Shown: positions 27,017 through 35,396 of the stretch, piece after piece | How positions within the stretch are numbered: position 1 is the stretch's first letter | Layout: each line of letters opens with the position of its first letter | Assembly: GCF_051195235.1 (NCBI RefSeq) | Contig: NZ_JBNFZM010000008.1 | Location: forward strand, 1-64,000 | Length of the DNA stretch: 64,000 bases | From: Tateyamaria sp947503385 | Lineage (GTDB): Bacteria > Pseudomonadota > Alphaproteobacteria > Rhodobacterales > Rhodobacteraceae | Direction of reading: 5' to 3' | Program-made: the position numbers and the translations under genes | The notes under the pieces: model-generated | What the model was told of the DNA's origin: nothing | What the model saw: only the letters and a program-made list of their open reading frames with translations | Database searches by the model: none

Positions 27017-27481
27017 ATGTCAAACCCAGATACTACATTTCGTCGGCAATCCCCTGTTCCCATAGACAAGTGCGGGGCAGCCCTCGCGACCGACATCATG
27101 TCAGATCGCTGGACAATTCTGATTATGCGCGAGGCATTTTACGGTGTGATGAGGTATGATGACTTCCGCGCCGACATCGGCATACCGCGATCAGTTTTGA
27201 CGGACCGCCTCAAGCGTCTGGTCGACGCCAAGATGCTCGAGCGCGTACCCTACCGAGAAGGCACATCCAGAACCAGATACGGATATGCGCTTACAGACGT
27301 TGGTATGAGCTTTGGTCTGACCCTACTTGCTTTAATGGCCTGGGGGGACGCGCACTTTGCGGAAAACGGAAGTGCGATAACGATCGTCGATCGGTCAACC
27401 GGAAAGAAATTGAAGGTCGCCATAGTGCCCGAAGAAACGCCGGAAGTCAGCATAACCGGCGTGAGGATTGTTACGAACTAG
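27017..27481 (+). CDS. HxlR-family transcriptional regulator
   Basis: A 154-codon protein with the HxlR winged helix: CGAALATDIMSDRWTILIMREAFYG, then RYDDFRADIGIPRSVLTDRL and a wing in VPYREGTSRTRYGYALTDVG. HxlR proteins bind operator DNA as dimers and often respond to electrophiles or quinones through cysteines. Here the one N-terminal Cys19 is in the usual position. It probably represses itself and the divergent membrane/AhpD-like genes. Confidence 0.9.
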   Translation: MSNPDTTFRRQSPVPIDKCGAALATDIMSDRWTILIMREAFYGVMRYDDFRADIGIPRSVLTDRLKRLVDAKMLERVPYREGTSRTRYGYALTDVGMSFGLTLLALMAWGDAHFAENGSAITIVDRSTGKKLKVAIVPEETPEVSITGVRIVTN

Positions 27482-27954
27482 GTCGGACGAGGAGCGTTGA
27501 TCCGTCGCGGAACGAGCCGCAGGTCTGACGCATTTTTGTGCGCCAGCACGCCCCATCACGACACGACTAGGGCGCACATCCGCCAAACGCCTTTCCGCGT
27601 GAGTGTTTGCTCTGTCCCGGGGGTTTCCCGTTCAACTATTCTTAGATCGCGCGCCCGCCGCGAAAGTCCTATCTGGCGGCCGCAACGCAGCGGTGTGAAC
27701 ACCTGGCCAATGGCAGGTGAGGGCCGCTCATGGCGGTAACGATAATGGGACCCATTATCGTTGCCTTTAACTGATGCGATTTGGCCTAAGTGGTGGGCGT
27801 CAGCATTGAGGAAGCTGCGCAGCACCATTTGACCTCAACTTCAGCGTCAGCTCCGCGAAACAGGTAGCAGGGGGATGTCGACCGTTCTCTGGAACAGTTC
27901 GCTAAAGCTCGAAGAGCGATCTTGCAGAACCGGTTATCTGGGCGGCGTGTTTTC
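27482..27954. other. Intergenic region, no gene recognised
   Basis: About 470 bases. Overlapping arginine-rich frames here look like non-coding artefacts of GC-rich sequence. The main visible structure is the palindrome at 27735-27765, listed separately. Confidence 0.5.
27735..27765. promoter_or_regulatory. Near-perfect palindrome
   Basis: AACGATAATGGG at 27738-27749, one central A, then the exact complement at 27751-27762, extended by further pairs. The tight centre suits a dimeric regulator operator better than a terminator loop, but it sits 190 bases beyond the end of one gene and 190 before the end of the next, with no start nearby. Function unknown. Confidence 0.5.
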
Positions 27955-28713
27955 TTAGTCTGTTTGGTCCCCGTGATCAGAGTCCGAAGCAATCTCAGGG
28001 GAATGCGTCATCAGACGGATGTTGAAGCTGTTGTAATACCAGCGACGCAAGGTGTCCCATGCACCGGGCATGCCTTTTCGCCCCTCGACCGAATCGAACA
28101 GCTCAAAATAGCGACTATCGCCGCAATGACTGTCGAGAATACGCATAGTTGTCTCTTCTCTACTTTGAATGGTCTCGTCCCACGCATGAGTGCGCGCGGC
28201 AAAATAGGGTTCGAAAAATCCATAGTACTTCTGGGTATCCTGCCAGAACGTCTGACAAATGGTGGCCTGATCACATTGTCCACGGACTAGGCACAGGCTT
28301 GCCTCAGACGAGATTGCCCAAACCGCGAACAAGGCGTCAACTACCTCGCGCTTCTTGGTCATATGCAAGGCCAGATCTTCCAGCGCCTCATAGATCAGGC
28401 TGCCGTCCGCTTTATGCCGTTCGATCAGTTTCTTCCAAAATGCTGGTGCGTTCCACTCTCGATCTAGCACAAGGCGGGCGACGAGGACATCCTCGGTCTG
28501 ATAGCGTTCATAGATATTCAAACTGCGCTGGATCCGGGTATCTTGCTGGCGCTGCAGGTATTCGTTCAAAGTCACAAGCAAACCAAGGATCGCCAGAACA
28601 GCCTTGACGGTCGTATCATGACGTTTGAACCAGCCTTCGGATTGCGATGCCTTGCGACGTGACACACGCCGATAGACTGCCTGCTTCACGATACCCCGTC
28701 TTAGGCGCCTCAC
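27955..28713 (-). CDS. Membrane-anchored protein, last gene of the protease-cytochrome operon
   Basis: A 252-codon protein with a basic N-terminus, one membrane helix (about residues 36-50, VKAVLAILGLLVTLNEYL) and a helical soluble domain rich in Trp and Tyr with four cysteines. Not recognised. The GTG start overlaps the previous stop by four bases (GTGA) with GGAGA upstream, so it is translationally coupled to the binding-protein gene. Confidence 0.7.
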   Translation of the reverse strand: MRRLRRGIVKQAVYRRVSRRKASQSEGWFKRHDTTVKAVLAILGLLVTLNEYLQRQQDTRIQRSLNIYERYQTEDVLVARLVLDREWNAPAFWKKLIERHKADGSLIYEALEDLALHMTKKREVVDALFAVWAISSEASLCLVRGQCDQATICQTFWQDTQKYYGFFEPYFAARTHAWDETIQSREETTMRILDSHCGDSRYFELFDSVEGRKGMPGAWDTLRRWYYNSFNIRLMTHSPEIASDSDHGDQTD

Positions 28714-29786
28714 TGACGTCTCCAGTCCTCAAACGCGCGATTGAGACGTTCTCCGTTTTGATCCCAAAAGTCCTCATCAAGTTCGAAGTGGCCGAAGACG
28801 CCTTCCATCTCACGACAGCACGCTTTCCGGCAGCCCCCACTTAATCCAACGCAAGGGCAGGTTCCCGCAGAGCAGGCTTGGACAAACTGATCGTTATCTG
28901 GCGGTTGACCGTTCAACTCGTCCACCGGGACGGAGTATCTGCCGTCTGTACCCTTGATGAAGGTTTCAAACCCTTTCGGACTGGTGGCGTATTCCAAGAA
29001 CGATGCTGCCGCGTCGTTGTCTGCTGCCTGGGTTGGCATGGCGAGATAGTCGTGCTGCACTAGCATGAAGTCGCGCGTTGCCCCCAGCGCCGCACCGCTC
29101 TGCATGGCGCTGTTGAGCGTCCCGGCCCACAGGATTGCAAATGTTGCGTTGCCTGAGTTCAGGCTTTCGACCGCTTTTGCGCTGTTTTGGGTCCAGAGCG
29201 CATGCGGCACAAGCTGGTTGAGCTTGCCAAAAGCACGGCGAATTCCATCATCTGTTGCCAGGACGTCATAGATGACACTGTGATCAACACCATCAGCTAG
29301 CAGTGCCATTTCCAGTAGTCCTTTGGGAGACTCCTGCAGAGCACGGCCACCAGGCCGGTTGTCGACGTCGAAGAAATCAGCGGGACTCATCTGCCCGTCA
29401 ACAAGGTCGGTGCGATAGCCAATGGTTCGCCCGTAAGTGACGAAAGGCACGCCGCAGTTTGTCGGGCTTGTCAGATGGCTAAGGTCAAGGTTTATATCCG
29501 CACCCGCATTTGCCAGCTCCCCCGCCGCGCAGAGTGCGCTTTCCTCCTGCCCAGAGAGCATCAGCACATCAAGGTCATGCGCCATAGCCTGTGCGGCACC
29601 AATGGGCACCTCGCGTATCCCTACGGACTTGGACGATTCCGCGCGCCATGCATCGACCACACTGCTTTCGTATTGCTCGCTGAACGGGCTTGCAGGCAGG
29701 CCGATGTTGACCTCCTGCGCGAACGCGACGCTAGCCACGAACATCGTAGCCAAGGCAATCAGACTAGAGAATTTTGATCTCAGCAT
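28710..29786 (-). CDS. Periplasmic binding-protein-like protein with cysteine-rich tail
   Basis: A 358-codon protein with a signal peptide (MLRSKFSSLIALATMFVASV, cut after AFA) and the fold pattern of an extracellular solute-binding protein of the polyamine/iron type (EVNIGLPASPFSEQ, DINLDLSHLTSPTNCGVPFVTYGRTIGY, ATFAILWAGTLNSAMQSG, SFLEYATSPKGFETFI). No ABC permease or ATPase gene is near. The end carries an unusual cluster, CSAGTCPCVGLSGGCRKACC, before a final helix. Such a cluster could bind a metal or form cross-links and is not part of the usual family. It is the fifth gene of the operon. Confidence 0.75.
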   Translation of the reverse strand: MLRSKFSSLIALATMFVASVAFAQEVNIGLPASPFSEQYESSVVDAWRAESSKSVGIREVPIGAAQAMAHDLDVLMLSGQEESALCAAGELANAGADINLDLSHLTSPTNCGVPFVTYGRTIGYRTDLVDGQMSPADFFDVDNRPGGRALQESPKGLLEMALLADGVDHSVIYDVLATDDGIRRAFGKLNQLVPHALWTQNSAKAVESLNSGNATFAILWAGTLNSAMQSGAALGATRDFMLVQHDYLAMPTQAADNDAAASFLEYATSPKGFETFIKGTDGRYSVPVDELNGQPPDNDQFVQACSAGTCPCVGLSGGCRKACCREMEGVFGHFELDEDFWDQNGERLNRAFEDWRRQ

Positions 29787-29821
29787 ATTGGAACCTCGTG
29801 GGTGATCAGTTGACGGGTGTT

Positions 29822-29856
29822 GGGGCTGCGGGGTTTACGCACCCAGCCGCAGCCCC
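29822..29856 (-). promoter_or_regulatory. Intercistronic hairpin
   Basis: GGGGCTGCGG at 29822-29831 pairs perfectly with CCGCAGCCCC at 29847-29856. It lies in the only wide gap (95 bases) of the operon, between the cytochrome-like gene and the binding-protein gene. No T run, so it may set RNA stability or partial termination. Confidence 0.5.
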
Positions 29857-29881
29857 GCCAAGGTGCCGACAGAGGGAAGCG

Positions 29882-31078
29882 CTATCGGCACCTATCCGTG
29901 CTTGCGCTTGAACAGGCACGGATAAAGGCCCAGACAAAATCGGTCTGCATGCGGGTGGTAACATCGCCAGTGAAGAACCAGTTCGGATTGGGGCTTCCGA
30001 CTGGGCCGGTGCGTCGGGGTGTCGGAAGGAAGATGGGGTTCATCTGTCCCGCAGAATCGTAGGCAGCGCGCGAATGGCAAGTGATGCAGCTTGATGTCCG
30101 CTGAAAACCGCGCTCAATGATGGAATTTGCCAGAACCTTTGGTCTGCCGCGGCCATCCGTGAAGTCTATCTGTGTGCCGCGAAGTATGTAGTTTTCCCAC
30201 TTGGTTCCGGACACCACCGCTGGCGATTTGTCGCATCCCGTCGGTTGCGTCGGGCAGGTGTAGGCATCAATCGACGGATCGAGCCACCCTTCATGTCCGG
30301 CGATTCCTCCGGCAACCTCGCTTTCGCGATTGTCGATATGTTCGAAGGTTGCCCAGAACCAGTTCGGCAAATCCTTCGTCGTGATGTGCAAAGCTGTCAG
30401 GCCATAAGTTTTCTGCGCACCATCTGCAGTGATCGTCGTCCAGTGATAGCGGGGCTTCTCCGCCTCGGTGATCTCGCGCCAGCGCGCCTTGATCTCCTTT
30501 GCATTGCCGGGGAAGTTCATCACACCGCTCGTCGGATCAAAGGCGGACTGCAAGCCTTCGAGGCTATAAAGCCCGTTTTGCCGGACGAAAGTATAGGTGG
30601 ACTCGTTCATGCGTGTTTCATTCACACCAACAGGAAACACTTCGTCGATCTGCGGCACGGCCAGTCCATCGAAGAACGCTAGCTGCTGTATGGGTTGAGT
30701 ATCAACATCTGAACTGCTCCGGGCAACAAGAGGGGCGCCGGCAAGCAACCATGGCCCGGGATCACTGCCCGCAATGTTGAAAACCTCACCGGCGGAACCC
30801 GTGCGCACATTTCGCCACAGCTCCCACGTCGCGGATCCCTCACCGCCTAGAACGGCGGAAGGGTCAGCAGCCTGGTTGGCCGGGTCTCCGGGCCAGTTAA
30901 GCCCCACAAACAACTGCCAGGCGTAACAGTCTGGTTCAAGAATGGCGGCAATTGTATCGTTTGGCTCTTGCCACAGGTCCACCCCCGCAGCGAGGTCATC
31001 GGCACAGCTGGCGTAAGCGGTTGAGCAGGCGAAGAACGCCGCGACCGCCGCAAGCGGCCTGAGTAGTCTCTGTCTCAT
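29882..31078 (-). CDS. Secreted c-type-cytochrome-like protein
   Basis: A 398-codon protein. ATG 31078 follows AAAGGAG, better than the in-frame start at 31093. It has a signal peptide (MRQRLLRPLAAVAAFFACST). A DCYAWQLFVGLNWPGDP segment and later TTKDLPNWFWATFEHID are typical of a group of large periplasmic proteins with one haem. Near the C-terminus is a single haem-binding CITCH (SSCITCHSRAAYD). It is probably a periplasmic electron carrier or haem enzyme. It begins 11 bases after the preceding gene. Confidence 0.8.
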   Translation of the reverse strand: MRQRLLRPLAAVAAFFACSTAYASCADDLAAGVDLWQEPNDTIAAILEPDCYAWQLFVGLNWPGDPANQAADPSAVLGGEGSATWELWRNVRTGSAGEVFNIAGSDPGPWLLAGAPLVARSSSDVDTQPIQQLAFFDGLAVPQIDEVFPVGVNETRMNESTYTFVRQNGLYSLEGLQSAFDPTSGVMNFPGNAKEIKARWREITEAEKPRYHWTTITADGAQKTYGLTALHITTKDLPNWFWATFEHIDNRESEVAGGIAGHEGWLDPSIDAYTCPTQPTGCDKSPAVVSGTKWENYILRGTQIDFTDGRGRPKVLANSIIERGFQRTSSCITCHSRAAYDSAGQMNPIFLPTPRRTGPVGSPNPNWFFTGDVTTRMQTDFVWAFIRACSSASTDRCR

Positions 31079-31089
31079 GTCGGCTCCTT

Positions 31090-31707
31090 TCATGGAGTTT
31101 TTCCTTCACTAATCCAGCGCTCAAACAGGTCGACATCGGTGGCAGGCCAGGCACCATCGCAGGGCATGGAACCGTCACGTAGCCGCGCCAGAATGACATC
31201 TGCGTGGTCGGTGACTGCATCATGCGATCCCAGATCGAGGTTTCGCACAGCGATCATCATGTCGATGTCCACGGGTCGAAAGAGAGGGCGGATGTCGATT
31301 GCAAAAGACAGCTCACCGCCCTCAGGCAACACCTCTGCACAACCCGGCATTCCGATGGGTGCGTGAAAGAGCGTTGTCTTGGCATTTGATTGGGCGTGGC
31401 AGCGGACCCCTGCCAAGGGCCTGTCCGCCCCCCAGTAGTTCTCAATGTCGATTTCAGGGATCACGGCGCTTGCCGTGACCGGTGCCAGCACCTGCGGCAC
31501 AATAACGTCCTGAGGGGGCGGCGTTGCGACAAAGTCGAAGTCCTGTACGCCATCTTGGGGTTCGGTCACATAGACATGCGCAACCAGGCGGGGGTCTGAC
31601 CAGAGAGGCGTTCTTGTCCGGCCCATGGCCGTGATCACCAGATTGGGCGGGTTGGACTTCTGCAGCGCCATAGTCACGCTGTCGACAGCATAAATGCGGG
31701 TGGTCAT
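31090..31707 (-). CDS. Hypothetical protein of the protease-cytochrome operon
   Basis: A 205-codon protein. ATG 31707 is chosen because of a strong AAGGAG seven bases upstream; a longer frame from 31761 overlaps the previous gene. No signal peptide. Mixed beta protein with repeated Asp/Pro segments. The last part (MPCDGAWPATDVDLFERWISEG) looks like the ends of domains found in cytochrome-associated proteins (CDGAWP...W). Function unknown, but the position next to the haem protein suggests a partner. Confidence 0.65.
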   Translation of the reverse strand: MTTRIYAVDSVTMALQKSNPPNLVITAMGRTRTPLWSDPRLVAHVYVTEPQDGVQDFDFVATPPPQDVIVPQVLAPVTASAVIPEIDIENYWGADRPLAGVRCHAQSNAKTTLFHAPIGMPGCAEVLPEGGELSFAIDIRPLFRPVDIDMMIAVRNLDLGSHDAVTDHADVILARLRDGSMPCDGAWPATDVDLFERWISEGKTP

Positions 31708-31723
31708 TTCAATCTCCTTCGTT

Positions 31724-32668
31724 TCAGAATTTGATCCCCAGCGACACCTTGAAACTCTCAACCTTGGTAAGGTTGTCGCGGGTGCGCCCGTGTGTGTAGG
31801 TCAGGTCGAAACTCGCAATCTCCTTATCATCGAGCGGGAAGGACAGGTTCGCGATGCCCTGCGTGGCCTCAACACCTGATTCCAGATCGCGGTAGTGGGA
31901 AATTTCCAGCCCGGCTTCGGCCACCGTGCGCTTGGCATTGCGAAACTTGACTTTCGCACCCAGGTCGGCCCCGACCCAGAGGTAATCCTGGCCGTTGCCA
32001 AGCCCGGTGTTTCCGCCCGTGTCGCTGTGATAGGCATCCAGCCGAAATACAGAGCTGGTGGAAAAGATAACTTTGTCCTGCCGATTGTCCACCAACGCGT
32101 TGTGGTTGAGCGGCCCGAAGACCGGGACATAAGCCACTTCCAGTCCATGGCCCTTTGCATCGCCATCTAGCCCGAACCGATAGTATGGCACCACATCGAG
32201 AACGCCGTAGGAAAAGACCGGGTTGCCAGGCAGGAACATGGCTTCATAGATCAACCCGACCCGGCCCGTGCCCGACGTGACGCCCGCAGAGGTGCGTTCG
32301 CCGTCGATTTCCGCAAAGGCAATCAGAGATGAAGACACCAGCGACGGGAAGAGACCTGCAAGCGCGCTTGGGGAGCGGGTTTCCTTCAGCACGTAGCCAA
32401 AGGCGGCATCCGTCGAAACCGTCCAGCTGTCGGCAATCCCGTCGCGAGTATAAGAAAACTTGGCGGCACGCCCGCCGGTGAAGGTGCGGCATGTGCCAAG
32501 CTCCTGCCCGATCTGCGTGCGCACCATGTCGTTGCGCAAGAAAAAGCGCTGGCTGTCCACGCAGGTGCGTTTCGGGATCTCCTTGCCGCCGGTCAGGTCA
32601 GTGTCCTGCGCGGCCACCGTCAGCGGCAAGGCTGCAAAAGCCAGAGCACAAAGCAGATGATTTCGCAT
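31724..32668 (-). CDS. Outer-membrane beta-barrel protein
   Basis: A 314-codon protein with a signal peptide (MRNHLLCALAFAALPLTVAA) and alternating amphipathic strands throughout (TDAAFGYVLKET, VGLIYEAMF, GLEVAYVPVFGPLN, YLWVGADLGAKVKF). It ends in SFKVSLGIKF, a C-terminal Phe as in proteins inserted by the BAM complex. It probably forms a channel or anchor in the outer membrane for the products of this operon. AAGGAG precedes the ATG. Confidence 0.82.
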   Translation of the reverse strand: MRNHLLCALAFAALPLTVAAQDTDLTGGKEIPKRTCVDSQRFFLRNDMVRTQIGQELGTCRTFTGGRAAKFSYTRDGIADSWTVSTDAAFGYVLKETRSPSALAGLFPSLVSSSLIAFAEIDGERTSAGVTSGTGRVGLIYEAMFLPGNPVFSYGVLDVVPYYRFGLDGDAKGHGLEVAYVPVFGPLNHNALVDNRQDKVIFSTSSVFRLDAYHSDTGGNTGLGNGQDYLWVGADLGAKVKFRNAKRTVAEAGLEISHYRDLESGVEATQGIANLSFPLDDKEIASFDLTYTHGRTRDNLTKVESFKVSLGIKF

Positions 32669-32680
32669 GTGGTATCTCCT

Positions 32681-34150
32681 TCAGGCGATCACGACAAAGC
32701 CGTTCGCGCGGTAACGTTTTCCAATTTCGATGCAGACCCCGCGAAAGATCAGCTCATCAGCGAGATCGCCATAGGCGGGGATCACGTCATCCCTCTGGAA
32801 CACCGCAGAATTGGCAATGATCTGAAGCGCCAGCGCAGGTGCATTGCCCTGCTGGAAAAAGAGAGACATCTTGTCGTCAATCTCGATCCCGGCGACGCGC
32901 AGATGCGGGTAAAGCCGGAACATGGTGCGCTTGAACTCAGCCCAGATGTTGCCTGATACGCTTTGAACCGGCCCGGTTTCGGGGGTGGCAAAGGGCGGCC
33001 AGGGCGGAAACGGACCACCTGGCACCGGCGGCACGGGAGGCCAGCCTGGCGCCGGGGGCCACTGGGGAGGATCAGGGCACCAGGGATGAGGGGTCAGGCC
33101 CTGTGGTTGGTACGAGAGCCATCCGCTAGCACCAAACGCCCCGCCCCGTGCGGCTTCGGGGAATGCGCCTGGCGGCATCGCACCGCGTTCCAGCAGGTCA
33201 TCAAGCGTTGCAAGGCGCAGGTCCAGCTGATCCAGCACAGTTGGCATGTCACAGGCAAGCGCATATTCGCCTTCCGGCAGGCTTTCGCCCTCTCCAGCCA
33301 TGTGCAGGCCAACAACCGTGCCGGAGCCGGGGCTGACCCAGCAAGCCCCGCTGTCACCCAGCGTTGAGATCTCGGTCTCAGGGTCAGCGTCATCCTCCGG
33401 AACAAGGCGGAAGCCCTGGATTTCGAAGGCCTCGTAAGTACCCGGGCCAACTCGGTGCAGGACACGGTATGTCCCCTCACCATCCACGCGTGCGCGGGTC
33501 AGTCCGCTCCCGCGGCCGTATTTGCACAAGACATGGCCCAGTGTGGAACTGCGGACCCCGGCGAGACTGATGTTGAGCTGCCTGAGCGCTGGATACCAGG
33601 GGCGATGGCCGGTTAGCGTGGCAAAGGCTGCGTCGCCGTGGCGCGACAGCATCGACTTTTGCAAGGTGGCAATTGGGACCCGATCACTGCCTTCGCCATA
33701 AATTGGGTCCCCCGCCTGCCCAGCATAGGTGGAAAGGACGTGCCAGTTAGAGAGAATGCCCGTCGCACCGGTTTCGTTGTCAATCGCGATCGCGCCGATG
33801 GTCCCTGACCCGGTCTGGGGCCGATGACACGCGCTGCCGGATAGCAGGGCCTGGTCACTGCGCTGCTGACCAAAGCCAAGCTCGCGCCGCGCGCGGTAGG
33901 GACCAGTGATCACATCAATGGGTACGCCATCGACGTCTTTGGCGATCTTCTGCGCATCTGATATCGTTTCTAGCGGCAATTTGGCCGTAACGTGCACGCG
34001 CAAACACAGCTCCTCCGTGCGCTGGCCCCCGACCCACCGATACCCGACATCAAATCCAGTGACGTTATCGATGTGCTGATGCATGCCACGCAGCTTGTCC
34101 AGCTTTTTGCGGCACTCCTCGGCCGTGAAGGTTTTGTTCGCCTTTGGCAT
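32681..34150 (-). CDS. Chymotrypsin-fold serine protease with Pro/Trp-rich linker
   Basis: A 489-codon protein, first gene of a six-gene operon. The triad is visible as His137 (ILSNWHVLS), Asp173 (HGDAAFA) and Ser267 (TLGDSGACW), with the spacing of Nal1-like S1 proteases. There is no signal peptide, so it may act inside the cell or be exported another way. After the catalytic domain comes a striking Pro/Trp-rich segment (about residues 345-395, with WPPAPGWPPVPPVPGGPFPP), then a ~90-residue C-terminal domain. In this context it could process a peptide or a protein made by the cluster. AGGAG precedes the ATG. Confidence 0.82.
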   Translation of the reverse strand: MPKANKTFTAEECRKKLDKLRGMHQHIDNVTGFDVGYRWVGGQRTEELCLRVHVTAKLPLETISDAQKIAKDVDGVPIDVITGPYRARRELGFGQQRSDQALLSGSACHRPQTGSGTIGAIAIDNETGATGILSNWHVLSTYAGQAGDPIYGEGSDRVPIATLQKSMLSRHGDAAFATLTGHRPWYPALRQLNISLAGVRSSTLGHVLCKYGRGSGLTRARVDGEGTYRVLHRVGPGTYEAFEIQGFRLVPEDDADPETEISTLGDSGACWVSPGSGTVVGLHMAGEGESLPEGEYALACDMPTVLDQLDLRLATLDDLLERGAMPPGAFPEAARGGAFGASGWLSYQPQGLTPHPWCPDPPQWPPAPGWPPVPPVPGGPFPPWPPFATPETGPVQSVSGNIWAEFKRTMFRLYPHLRVAGIEIDDKMSLFFQQGNAPALALQIIANSAVFQRDDVIPAYGDLADELIFRGVCIEIGKRYRANGFVVIA

Positions 34151-34183
34151 TTCGGGCTCCTGTTAGTCCTGGTTGAACCCAGC

Positions 34184-34291
34184 ATGCCTAGCATCCGTTA
34201 TTGTTGCGTGATTCAACTCTTTAGCGATAGTCTCGGACGCATGCCGTCCGCGCCGCTGGGGTTCTGCGGCGAAGTGTGCTGTGGGAAATGA
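34184..34291 (+). CDS. Possible 35-residue Cys-rich peptide upstream of YcaO
   Basis: A short frame in the gap between the divergent protease and YcaO genes. It has five cysteines (RYCCVIQ and GFCGEVCCGK at the end). Its TGA stop ends five bases before the ATG of the YcaO gene. YcaO enzymes often modify Cys/Ser/Thr in small precursor peptides encoded next to them, so it is a candidate substrate. There is no good ribosome-binding site and chance cannot be excluded. Confidence 0.25.
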   Translation: MPSIRYCCVIQLFSDSLGRMPSAPLGFCGEVCCGK

Positions 34292-34295
34292 AGTG

Positions 34296-35396
34296 ATGTT
34301 TGCCAGTCTGAAAGAATACGAGGCGCCGGATATCACGCGCGCTCTTGGATCTGGTGCGCCATTGATGGCACCGCAGGCCTGTCTGCCGGTTTTGCAAGAA
34401 CTTGACTATCTGTTTGTCGGGACACCGGCCAAAATACGCGCCCTCACTGTGGCAGGCGGGGTCATGCGGGATGGCACATCAGTTTCAGGCGCGGGACGCA
34501 ACCCATTTGCAGCACTGACACGCCTTGCCGGAGAAACTGCCGAACAGTTGGGCCTTCGTGGTGCGATGCCGGAGCCGCACAGTGAAGCGCGGAGAATGTG
34601 GGAGGATCATCCCTTCGCCAATGGTGCGGGATGGGTTGCCGCATCAGACTGGACCGGCGAAAGGAACCTTTGTGTGCCCTCAGCACTGTTGCCGCATGAC
34701 GCCGACCAGACGGCGGGTTTTTCTGAAGGATTGGCCGCTCACCCGGATCAGGTAGCGGCGCGCGCGCATGGCGCGATGGAACTGCTGGAACGTCATGCCG
34801 TGGCGCTGTGGTGGGCTGGAGCGCAAATGGCTGTATCACTTGTTGGCGCGCAGGTCTACTCCACAGCACGGCTGGGTCCGCGGCTGGGCCGCGCTACGCT
34901 CCTACTTGATGTGAGTTGTGAAAGCGCCGTGCCAGTCGTTGTGGCCGCGTCTTTTGATAGTGACGGAGGCTCGTTCTGTTTTGGCGCGGCAGCTGGCTGG
35001 GCCTTGGATCATGCCGCCAATGCCGCGTTGCGGGAACTGGGGGCGGCGGAATTTGGCCTGACACTGGAACGCAGCCGCGACCAACCCGGGGGTGGGGGCG
35101 ATAGCAAATGGTCCGATATTGTCGATCGCCAGACCTTTGAGACACGGCTGGTGGGCCAAGAGGCGGGCATTGAACAACAAATCACCCGATATGGGACGAT
35201 CACGCCCCATGACTGGAAGGACCTCATGGCAGAGCTGGAAATCAGTTTTGTGCCGCTAGGTCAGGTCGGCGGGCATTTTCAGGTTGCCAAAGCAGTCTGT
35301 CCGAACCTGCAATCGGGCCGCGAGACCTACGTCACGGCTCAACTTGCCCAAGCGACAAAGGGCAATCATCGCGCTTTCGAGGGGGCGCTCTATTGA
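34296..35396 (+). CDS. YcaO-like ATP-dependent cyclodehydratase / thioamidation enzyme
   Basis: A 366-codon YcaO-domain protein. Signature segments are SGAGRNPFAALTRLAGETAE, then a central AHGAMELLERHAVALWW with the Glu-rich ATP site, and late QVAKAVCPN. YcaO enzymes use ATP to activate backbone amides, forming azoles, thioamides or related groups on peptides or on protein S12. No TfuA or E1-like partner is present nearby. An in-frame GTG at 34281 is an alternative start. It is divergent from the six-gene operon and its end overlaps the regulator gene. Confidence 0.82.
   Translation: MFASLKEYEAPDITRALGSGAPLMAPQACLPVLQELDYLFVGTPAKIRALTVAGGVMRDGTSVSGAGRNPFAALTRLAGETAEQLGLRGAMPEPHSEARRMWEDHPFANGAGWVAASDWTGERNLCVPSALLPHDADQTAGFSEGLAAHPDQVAARAHGAMELLERHAVALWWAGAQMAVSLVGAQVYSTARLGPRLGRATLLLDVSCESAVPVVVAASFDSDGGSFCFGAAAGWALDHAANAALRELGAAEFGLTLERSRDQPGGGGDSKWSDIVDRQTFETRLVGQEAGIEQQITRYGTITPHDWKDLMAELEISFVPLGQVGGHFQVAKAVCPNLQSGRETYVTAQLAQATKGNHRAFEGALY

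Noticed and set aside
27497..27828. Small genes in the gap after the HxlR regulator
   Set aside because: Arginine-rich frames on both strands over the same GC-rich DNA with no motif; judged non-coding.
33992..34291. 99-codon plus-strand frame opposite the protease gene
   Set aside because: Most of it is antisense to a well-supported protease. Only the last 35 codons in the gap were kept, as a weak candidate.
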